Assembly: GCA_030066245.1 (NCBI GenBank)
Contig: JASJBY010000050.1
Location: 1 to 14,715, forward strand
Length of the DNA: 14,715 bases
Source: Gammaproteobacteria bacterium
GTDB taxonomy: Bacteria > Pseudomonadota > Gammaproteobacteria > JAABTG01
Reading direction: 5' to 3'
The notes under the pieces were generated by a model that had not been told where the DNA came from, did not search any database, and saw nothing but the letters and a program-made list of their open reading frames with translations. Shown here piece by piece: positions 7,280-13,199 of the stretch. How positions within the stretch are numbered: position 1 is the stretch's first letter; every line of letters starts with the position of its first letter. A program made the translations under genes and the position numbers.

Positions 7280-7756
7280 ATGTCGTACGCTGGTACAGAT
7301 AACCGTGTGCTCGGTTACCTCGGCCGGGCCCTCAGCCTGGAAATGTCGGCGGTTCAGCTTTACATGACCCAGGCGAGGCTGGTGGCGGCCTGGGGCCTGG
7401 CCGAACCCGCCGAGCGCCTGCGCAGCGAGGCCAATGAAGAGATGGAGCACGCGGAGCGGATCATTGCCCGCATGCTGTCTCTGGGCGTTGCGCCGAACGC
7501 CTCGCAGCTACGCCCGGTCCGGCTGGGCAGCAGTCTGCAGGAGCTTCTGCAGCACAACCACGCCTTCGAGAACGAGCTGGTCCGGTTGTATGATGACGCC
7601 GCCCGGCACTGCGCCCGGGCCGGTGACGACAACGGCCGAATGTTCTTCGAGAAGCTGCTCGAAGAGGAGCGCAGCCACAGCCAGGAACTGCTCGAGTGGC
7701 TGGAGACCCTACGCCAGCCCGCCGTTGGTGCGGCGCCGCCAGGTGCCGTTTTCTGA
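7280..7756 (+). CDS. Bacterioferritin-like protein of the carboxysome operon
   Basis: This 158-residue four-helix ferritin-like protein has the full di-iron ferroxidase ligand set of bacterioferritin. The residues are E21, E54, H57, E97, E130 and H133, in the segments LSLEMSAVQLY, NEEMEHAERI, AFENELVRLY and LEEERSHSQELLEWLE. Each is shifted by exactly three from the E18/E51/H54/E94/E127/H130 numbering of classical bacterioferritin. Met55 sits where Bfr has its haem-ligating Met52. The length matches Bfr. Such genes are recurrent in proteobacterial cso operons, but their role there is unproven. Iron storage or protection of the carboxysome from oxidative damage is inference. It lies 54 bp after csoS1B on the same strand. 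Confidence 0.88.
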   Translation: MSYAGTDNRVLGYLGRALSLEMSAVQLYMTQARLVAAWGLAEPAERLRSEANEEMEHAERIIARMLSLGVAPNASQLRPVRLGSSLQELLQHNHAFENELVRLYDDAARHCARAGDDNGRMFFEKLLEEERSHSQELLEWLETLRQPAVGAAPPGAVF

Positions 7757-7840
7757 GCCGCGGCAAGTGAGTCCTCGGATAGTGAGGGCGGGGCAGCAGT
7801 GGCCTTTGAAAGGCGCTGTTTCTGACAGACTCTCAGGACC

Positions 7841-8110
7841 ATGGCGGTGAGTTCGAGCTGGCATGAAAGGAAGCGCCCGCCGCGGCTGGAGCGGCGCTAC
7901 GAGTTCCCCAACTACGAGGCGCTGCGAGACTTTCTCGACAGGGCCGCGGAGCTTTCCGAACGGGAAGGCTTCTACCCGGATCTCGGCTTCGGCCGCGACT
8001 ACGTGAACGTCACCATCCACGCCGCTGAGGGTGAGGACGGACTCGGCGACGCCCAGCGCCGCTTCGCCGTCGAACTCGACGCGCTGCTGGCGAGCGGTAA
8101 TGGGGACTGA
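7841..8110 (+). CDS. Pterin-4a-carbinolamine dehydratase-like Rubisco assembly factor (acRAF)
   Basis: This small 89-residue protein has the alpha-beta fold pattern of the PCD/DCoH family (RRYEFPNYEALRDFLDRAAELSE... YVNVTIHA). The family's catalytic His-His-Pro is absent: the equivalent segment reads EGFYPDLGFG. A degenerate PCD protein in this operon position is the hallmark of acRAF, a chaperone that helps assemble form IA Rubisco. The ATG at 7841 has AGGA only two bases upstream. A GTG at 7847 would have better spacing, so the exact start is uncertain. The 3' end overlaps a possible upstream start of mcdA (8100), although the preferred mcdA start is at 8121. Confidence 0.8.
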   Translation: MAVSSSWHERKRPPRLERRYEFPNYEALRDFLDRAAELSEREGFYPDLGFGRDYVNVTIHAAEGEDGLGDAQRRFAVELDALLASGNGD

Positions 8111-8120
8111 CGGGGCCGCC

Positions 8121-8747
8121 ATGACCGTCATCGCGATGGTTGGCAACAAAGGCGGCGCCGGCAAGACGACTCTCGCCGTCAACCTGGGGTGCGCGCTGAA
8201 CACGCTTGCGCCGACCGCCATTCTCGACGCCGACCCCCAGGGCTCCGCGCTGCAGTGGCGGGCAATCGCCGACGGTTCCGACATGCCGGACGTATTTGCG
8301 AGCGCGCATCAGATGGAGAACGTGCTCGCCACGCGGGGGGAGGAGTACCGGCACCTCATCATCGACTGTCCGCCTGCGGTGGATGCCCGCCAAACCCTGC
8401 AGGCCCTTGAGCTCAGCAACCTGGCGTTGATTCCGGTGCAGCCGTCGCCGCTGGATCTCTGGGCGACGGTGCACATGGACCATGCCGTCGAGCGGGCGCG
8501 CGAGATAAATCCCCGCCTGAGGGCCCTGCTGGTCATCAACCAGCTGGAGCCGCGCACGCGCCTCTCCCGACTGGTCCGCCGAGGGCTGGATGAGCTGGCC
8601 CTGCCGGCTGCTGAGACCGCCGTACATCGGCGCGCTATCTACCGGGCCAGTGTGCTGGATGGGAAAAGCGTCATCAACATGGGCAGCCGTGGCCGCGCAG
8701 CGACCAAGGAGCTCCAACAACTGATCAGCGAGGTGATCACGTCATGA
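8121..8747 (+). CDS. mcdA: ParA-type carboxysome-positioning ATPase McdA
   Basis: This 208-residue ParA/MinD-family ATPase is expected to coat the nucleoid and distribute carboxysomes together with McdB. It begins MTVIAMVGNKGGAGKTTLAV, a complete deviant Walker A motif with the signature lysine. This matches the alpha-carboxysome type of McdA. The Walker A' region reads AILDADPQGSALQW and the Walker B region HLIIDCPPAVD. The ATG at 8121 gives the normal ParA N-terminus, with GGGG as a plausible ribosome binding site. An ATG at 8100 would add seven residues. The stop overlaps the mcdB start by four bases (ATGA). Confidence 0.9.
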   Translation: MTVIAMVGNKGGAGKTTLAVNLGCALNTLAPTAILDADPQGSALQWRAIADGSDMPDVFASAHQMENVLATRGEEYRHLIIDCPPAVDARQTLQALELSNLALIPVQPSPLDLWATVHMDHAVERAREINPRLRALLVINQLEPRTRLSRLVRRGLDELALPAAETAVHRRAIYRASVLDGKSVINMGSRGRAATKELQQLISEVITS

Positions 8748-8929
8748 CCACGACGGACAAGACCGGCGAACAACTGGTTCAATCCATTCGCAAGACCAAG
8801 GCGACCGGTACAACCCGCAGCCGGACCACCGCCCCACGCAGCAGCGAGAAGGCGAAACCGGCCGTTGCGGACACGGCCCCGGCGACCGCCGATCCGTACC
8901 AGCATGGCCGCAGGGTATGGCCCGACTGA
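8744..8929 (+). CDS. mcdB: Carboxysome positioning adaptor McdB (alpha type)
   Basis: This 61-residue polar, low-complexity protein is basic in its first half and rich in Thr, Lys, Arg, Ala and Pro. It ends in YQHGRRVWPD. Alpha-type McdB proteins are short, disordered, encoded directly after McdA, and carry a C-terminal aromatic residue (Trp) that links them to the carboxysome. W59 here fits. Translation is coupled to mcdA by the ATGA overlap. Sequence alone is weak evidence because the protein is so short. The call rests on the neighbour and the C-terminal motif. A strong terminator lies about 50 bp after its stop, making this the last gene of the carboxysome operon. Confidence 0.8.
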   Translation: MTTTDKTGEQLVQSIRKTKATGTTRSRTTAPRSSEKAKPAVADTAPATADPYQHGRRVWPD

Positions 8930-8976
8930 AAGTTCCGCTCAGTCTGTTTCCGCGGCTCGCTGTCAAGCACTGGAGC

Positions 8977-9004
8977 GAGCCTGGGTGCGCCCAGGTTCTG
9001 TTTT
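8977..9004 (+). terminator. Intrinsic terminator ending the carboxysome operon
   Basis: GAGCCTGGG (8977-8985) pairs with CCCAGGTTC (8990-8998) around a TGCG tetraloop. The stem is 9 bp with one G-U pair. The T-rich tail TGTTTT (8999-9004) follows. This is a classic Rho-independent terminator in the + direction, placed between mcdB and the cbbR-like gene. It separates the cso operon from the following transcript. Confidence 0.8.
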
Positions 9005-9053
9005 CGACCGCGGGTAGCGCATACAGGCCAAGCGTCCTGGCAACCGCATTTAA

Positions 9054-10109
9054 GTGAAAAAGACTCCCGCCAGAGAGCAGAGCGAAGGTCCGTTGTCCGC
9101 GGTGCCGGACTACCTCATTCGCTACGCCACGCTCCGCCAGCTGCAGGTGTTCGAGGCTATCGTGCGCCTCGGCAGCTTCACCCGGGCGGCGGAGGAGCTC
9201 TTCTTGACCCAGCCGACCGTTTCCATGCAGGTGAAGAAGCTGGCCGACGTCATGGGACTGCCGTTGTTCGAGCATGTCGGTCGCAGCGTCCGACCGACCG
9301 AGGCGGGACTCGAACTGCACGACGCCTGCCGGAAGATGTTCGAAACCCTGACCAATCTTGAGATGAAGCTGGCTGACCTCAAAGGGATGAAACGCGGTCG
9401 GCTGCGGCTCGGAGTCATTACCACCGCCGAGTATTTCGCGCCGGAGATTCTCGGAGAATACAGCCAGCTGTACCCGGGTATCGAGGTCTCCCTGAAGGTC
9501 ACCAATCGCGACAGCATCATCGGTCGCATGCACAACAACGAAGACGACCTCTACATCATGGGGCGCACGCCCACGACCGAAGTGGAGGTGGTCTCGTGCC
9601 CGCTGGCGCCAAACCCCATCGCAGTCATGGCCCCCCGCAACCATCCACTGGTCGGCAAGGCGAACATACCGCTGGAACGTCTGGCGGAAGAGCCCTTTAT
9701 TCTGCGCGAGCCCGGCTCCGGGATTCGGGACGCCACCCTGCGCCTGTTCGAGGCCGCAGGTTTGCGCCTCAACGTGCGGATGGAGTTGGGCAGCAACGAG
9801 GCCATCAAGCACGCCATCGTCGGTGGGCTTGGCATTTCCGTGCTTTCCCTGCACACGCTGACTCTGGAACGTAAGGATGGGCCGGTCGCGATCCTCGACG
9901 TAAAGGGTTTTCCCATTCTGCGGTACTGGTACCTGGTGTACCCGAAAGGCAAGGAGCTGTCACTCGTGGCGCGCACCTTTCTTGACTTTGCCGCCGAGCA
10001 CGGCCCGCGCCTGCGCGAACGCCTGGAGGCCATGTGGCCGGCGTTGCGGCAGGTCATCCGCGACGGCAAGGCCCCAGACTATTGCAGCGACCGGGAGGCG
10101 GCGCAATGA
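9054..10109 (+). CDS. cbbR: LysR-type transcriptional regulator, CbbR-like
   Basis: This LysR-family regulator of up to 351 residues is likely the activator of Calvin cycle or carboxysome genes. The N-terminal winged helix-turn-helix is clear: TLRQLQVFEAIVRLGSFTRA followed by AEELFLTQPTVSMQVKKLAD and GLPLFEHVGRSVRPTEAG. The effector-binding domain begins around GRLRLGVITTAEYFAPEIL and contains the CbbR-like segments NRDSIIGRMHNNEDDLYIMG and GLGISVLSLHTLTLE. The start at 9054 is a GTG with no obvious ribosome binding site. A GTG in GCGGTGCCGGACTAC about 16 codons downstream is an alternative. Unusually for CbbR it is not divergent from its target operon but lies after it. Its stop overlaps the csoS1D start (ATGA). 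Confidence 0.88.
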   Translation: MKKTPAREQSEGPLSAVPDYLIRYATLRQLQVFEAIVRLGSFTRAAEELFLTQPTVSMQVKKLADVMGLPLFEHVGRSVRPTEAGLELHDACRKMFETLTNLEMKLADLKGMKRGRLRLGVITTAEYFAPEILGEYSQLYPGIEVSLKVTNRDSIIGRMHNNEDDLYIMGRTPTTEVEVVSCPLAPNPIAVMAPRNHPLVGKANIPLERLAEEPFILREPGSGIRDATLRLFEAAGLRLNVRMELGSNEAIKHAIVGGLGISVLSLHTLTLERKDGPVAILDVKGFPILRYWYLVYPKGKELSLVARTFLDFAAEHGPRLRERLEAMWPALRQVIRDGKAPDYCSDREAAQ

Positions 10110-10741
10110 TGGCTTCGTCAGGCGCCATCATCACGCTCCGCACCTACGTTTACATCGACGCTCTGCAGCCGCAGCTCGCCGCGTACATGGCCTCCGTGTC
10201 GCAGGGCTACCCGCCGACGCCGGGCAAAGCTTGCCTGTGGATCGAGGTGGCCCCCGGTATGGCGGTGCACCGGCTGACGGACATTGCCCTCAAGGCCACC
10301 CGGGTGCATTTGACCCAACAGGTCGTGGAGCGGGCCTTCGGCTCGGTGGTGTTGCACCACCGGGACCAGAGCGACGTGCGCGCTGCTGGTGAAATCGTGC
10401 TCTCCCGGCTCGGCGCGCGGCAGGAGCAGCGACAGCGCTGCGAGATTGCGTGGCACGAAATTATTCGCGGCATGACGCCGGAGCATACCGTCTTAATCAA
10501 TCGCCAGACCCGGCGGGGGTCAATGATGCTCCCGGGACAGAGCATGTTCATCCTGGAAACGGAGCCGGCCGGTTACATCATCTATGCCGCCAACCAGGCA
10601 GAGAAGGCCGCCAATATCACCCTGGTGGACGTGAGTGCGGTGGGCGCCTTCGGCCGCCTGGTCGTGTCCGGCACCGAAAGCAATGTGGACGAAGCAGCCG
10701 CAGCGGCACTGGCGGCGGTCGAGGCACCCTCGGGCACCTGA
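10106..10741 (+). CDS. csoS1D: Tandem-BMC (BMC-T) carboxysome shell protein CsoS1D
   Basis: This 211-residue protein has two BMC domains in tandem. The first spans about residues 8-100 (TLRTYVYIDALQPQLAAYMA...) and the second about 110-205 (IIRGMTPEHTVLINRQTRRG... FILETEPAGYIIYAANQAEK). CsoS1D forms stacked trimers with a large gated pore thought to pass bulky metabolites such as RuBP. The Glu-Arg pair E75-R76 in QQVVERAFGS probably corresponds to the gating E120-R121 pair of Prochlorococcus CsoS1D, allowing for that protein's roughly 45-residue N-terminal extension. The start at 10106 has GGGAGG eight bases upstream. An adjacent second ATG at 10109 is possible. It is translationally coupled to cbbR. 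Confidence 0.92.
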   Translation: MMASSGAIITLRTYVYIDALQPQLAAYMASVSQGYPPTPGKACLWIEVAPGMAVHRLTDIALKATRVHLTQQVVERAFGSVVLHHRDQSDVRAAGEIVLSRLGARQEQRQRCEIAWHEIIRGMTPEHTVLINRQTRRGSMMLPGQSMFILETEPAGYIIYAANQAEKAANITLVDVSAVGAFGRLVVSGTESNVDEAAAAALAAVEAPSGT

Positions 10742-10766
10742 TCGAGACACAGAAGGAACGCACGTC

Positions 10767-11345
10767 ATGCATCGCCAGGAACTGCTTTCCCTGCTCTCGC
10801 GCCACCGGACTTGCTTCATGGAGGAAGCGGCCTATATCGATCGCGCGCGCGCCTTCGTGGAGGCGCACGAAGATTGTTTTCACTGCGACCTGTGGCCCGG
10901 TCATGTCACCGGTTCCGCATGGGTGGTGAGCCCGGACCGCAGCCGCGTGCTCCTGCTGCACCACCGCAAACACGAGCAATGGTTTCAGCCGGGAGGACAC
11001 GCCGACGGCGATGCGGACATCCTACGGGTCGCGCTACGCGAAACCTCCGAAGAGACCGGCCTGGATTCTTCCCACATTCGGCTGGTCAGCGAGGCGGTTT
11101 TCGATGTGGATGTGCACGCCGTGCCGGCCAGCGAGCGGGGCCCGCGGCACGATCACTACGACATCCGCTTTCTGGTGGAAATGGACGACGATCTCGAGAT
11201 ACCGGGCAACGTGGAATCCCATGAGGTGATTTGGGTGCCCCTGCACGAGGTGGCGCGCTACAACCGCAATCGCTCCACCTACCGCATGGTGGACAAGACC
11301 CGGAGGCTGCGCAACGCGTTGCTAAGCGCCCGACTCCCTGGTTGA
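10767..11345 (+). CDS. Nudix hydrolase
   Basis: This 192-residue Nudix protein is expected to cleave a nucleoside diphosphate linked to another group. The Nudix box reads GHADGDADILRVALRETSEE plus TGL. It follows G-x5-E-x7-R-E-U-x-E-E-x-G-U except that the first Glu of the pattern is Ala, while the metal-binding REtSEE core is intact. The ATG at 10767 has AGAAGGA nine bases upstream. The open frame upstream of it overlaps csoS1D and is not used. It lies 25 bp after csoS1D and is probably in the same transcript. The substrate is unknown. Removal of a damaged or inhibitory phosphate metabolite in the Rubisco pathway is speculation from context. Its last 24 bp overlap the 3' end of the convergent SulP gene. 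Confidence 0.85.
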   Translation: MHRQELLSLLSRHRTCFMEEAAYIDRARAFVEAHEDCFHCDLWPGHVTGSAWVVSPDRSRVLLLHHRKHEQWFQPGGHADGDADILRVALRETSEETGLDSSHIRLVSEAVFDVDVHAVPASERGPRHDHYDIRFLVEMDDDLEIPGNVESHEVIWVPLHEVARYNRNRSTYRMVDKTRRLRNALLSARLPG

Positions 11346-13040
11346 GACGGAAGCGGCCCCGTTGCCGCACGATGTGTCCGCCTGCGAATCCTCCCTATCC
11401 TCCAGCCAAGCCGCCGCCCGTTCCAGTGCTTCCTTGCGGACGCTGGTGACGTTGTCCGCCGGCAGCCGCGCGATGACGCCCAGTTTCTCCAGGCGTTTCT
11501 TAACGTCGCTTCCAGCACCCACGATGTAGACCGGCCGGCCCTGGCCGAGTGACTCAATCACCATCTTCTCCAACACCAGGGAGGAGGACACACCGAGAAT
11601 CGGGGCATTAGTGAAGTCGAGCACCAGCACGTCGTGATCCGGGAGGACCGCGTGCTGGCGAGAAATTGACTTGGCGACACCGAAAATCAGGGGGCCGCCG
11701 AGGGAGAACACCAGGATTCGGCCCTGGGCGCGCCGCATTATTATCTGTTCGTCGGCCGTTAAGTCGCCGTCCGAAGCTGCGCACTCGATTGTCTTGACGG
11801 ACTTGCTGAGTATTCTCGCCATCCGGTCGATGGTGAGCACGTTGGCGACGAACACACCCAGGGCCACGGCGGTAATCAGGTCGACGAATACGGTCAGCGC
11901 GATCACGGCGTACATGATGACGGCGGCCCGCGTTGAAACCCGGTGCGCGCGCTTCAGGAACGACCAGTCGATAATGTCGAAGCCCACTTTCATCGCAATG
12001 CCGCTGAGCACGGCCAGCGGGATCTGGGCGGTGAGTGGGCCGGCCCACAGCACCACCACCACCAGCAGCAGGGCGCGCGTCAGCCCGGACAGGGCCGTGG
12101 TGGCGCCGGTCTGGATGTTCACCACCGTGCCCATGGTGGCGCCCGCGCCGGGGATACCGCCGAACAGGCCGGACATGAGGTTGCCCACCCCCTGCCCGAA
12201 CAGTTCCTTGTTGGAGCTGTACTCCTTGCGCGTGAGGCTCTCGGCAACCACCGATGTGAGCAGCGCGTCGAGACTGCCCAGCACAGCAAGCACGGCGGCG
12301 TCGATCACCATCAATTGCCACTGGGCCGCGGTGAACAGGGGCAGCTGCAGGTCCGGCAGCCCCGACGGGATCTCCCCGATGCGCCGGAGGTCGACGTGGG
12401 ACAGGACGTAGACCGATATCACCGTTCCCACCAGCAGGGCCACGAGCTGCGGCGGCAGCACACGGCTCCATCGCTTCGGATACAGCAGAATTAGTGCAAA
12501 GGTCCCAGCCGCCAGCATCATCTCCGACGGCTCCAAGCTGGCGGCCAGCCCCGGCAAGGCCTCCAGGGTGCCGAGCACGCCTCCCGCGGGCGTCGCGTGC
12601 CCCAGGAACGGACCGAGCTGCAGAACGATCAGAATCAGGCCGATGCCGGTCATGAAACCCGATACCACGGTGTAGGGCATCATCGTCACGTAGGGGCCGA
12701 GCTTCAGCATCCCGAACAGGATCTGGAACACGCCGGCCAGCATGACCACGGTGAAGGCCATGGCCATCCCCTGCTCGGGGTTGGCGGCAATCAGGTTGGC
12801 GATGACCGCCGTCATGACCACGGTCATGGGTCCGGTGGGTTCCGATATCAGGGTCGGTGTGCCCCCGAACAGCGAGGCGAACAAGCCCACGAGCACGGCG
12901 CCGTAGAGCCCGGCTGCGGGCCCGGCCCCGGAGGCAACGCCAAAGGCAAGCGCCATGGGCAGCGCGATAATGGCGGCGGTCAGCCCGCCGAACAGATCGC
13001 CGCGGATATTGTTGATTCGGAACTCGTTGAGAAGGCCCAT
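11322..13040 (-). CDS. SulP-family anion permease with STAS domain, candidate bicarbonate transporter
   Basis: This 572-residue integral membrane protein of the SulP/SLC26 family has many hydrophobic segments over about residues 15-410. The conserved N-terminal pattern includes GLTAAIIALPMALAFGVASG, GPAAGLYGAVL and ISEPTGPMTVVMTAVIANL. The central motif GGIPGAGATMGTVVNIQTGA is also present. A cytoplasmic STAS domain follows at about 445-550 (RILVFSLGGPLIFGVAKS... VLVLDFTNAPILGVSSSLV). Family members carry sulfate, bicarbonate or other anions; cyanobacterial BicA is a bicarbonate-transporting member of similar length. The location beside carboxysome and LCIB-like genes suggests bicarbonate uptake, but substrate cannot be read from sequence here. 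The gene diverges from the LCIB-like gene and converges with the Nudix gene. Confidence 0.93.
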   Translation of the reverse strand: MGLLNEFRINNIRGDLFGGLTAAIIALPMALAFGVASGAGPAAGLYGAVLVGLFASLFGGTPTLISEPTGPMTVVMTAVIANLIAANPEQGMAMAFTVVMLAGVFQILFGMLKLGPYVTMMPYTVVSGFMTGIGLILIVLQLGPFLGHATPAGGVLGTLEALPGLAASLEPSEMMLAAGTFALILLYPKRWSRVLPPQLVALLVGTVISVYVLSHVDLRRIGEIPSGLPDLQLPLFTAAQWQLMVIDAAVLAVLGSLDALLTSVVAESLTRKEYSSNKELFGQGVGNLMSGLFGGIPGAGATMGTVVNIQTGATTALSGLTRALLLVVVVLWAGPLTAQIPLAVLSGIAMKVGFDIIDWSFLKRAHRVSTRAAVIMYAVIALTVFVDLITAVALGVFVANVLTIDRMARILSKSVKTIECAASDGDLTADEQIIMRRAQGRILVFSLGGPLIFGVAKSISRQHAVLPDHDVLVLDFTNAPILGVSSSLVLEKMVIESLGQGRPVYIVGAGSDVKKRLEKLGVIARLPADNVTSVRKEALERAAAWLEDREDSQADTSCGNGAASVSTRESGA

Positions 13041-13199
13041 TCGGATTTGTTGTTTCCTGCTATGCGCTTGTCTGTTACGCGGACTCTAATCGCAGCACTA
13101 ATCGAGGTCAAAGGACCCGCCCGGCAAGGCTGGGGAAGGTGCCTGCCTCCTAGGATCGTCAAGGCCCGCAGGCGACAGGCGTTCCAAGGATACATTAGA
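13041..13199. promoter_or_regulatory. Divergent control region between the SulP and LCIB-like genes
   Basis: These 159 bp separate two outward-facing genes and must hold at least part of both promoters. A 7-bp direct repeat, CTAATCG, occurs at 13086-13092 and 13098-13104. The repeats start 12 bp apart, close to one helical turn, which is compatible with a regulator site. No unambiguous -35/-10 pair or exact CbbR T-N11-A site was recognised. AAGGA at 13186-13190 is the ribosome binding site of the + strand gene. Confidence 0.4.

Noticed and set aside
8031..8120. N-terminal extension of McdA upstream of 8121
   Set aside because: It overlaps the acRAF coding region and would put non-ParA sequence before the Walker A segment, which normally starts within a few residues of the N-terminus.
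8742..9854. A 370-codon - strand open frame opposite the cbbR-like gene
   Set aside because: It covers mcdB, the terminator and the LysR helix-turn-helix region. Its product shows no domain and is a codon-bias shadow.
12597..13199. N-terminal extension of the LCIB-like frame
   Set aside because: It is antisense to the membrane domain of the SulP gene and consists of His/Gln/Gly-rich nonsense. A good ribosome binding site and natural start lie at 13200.
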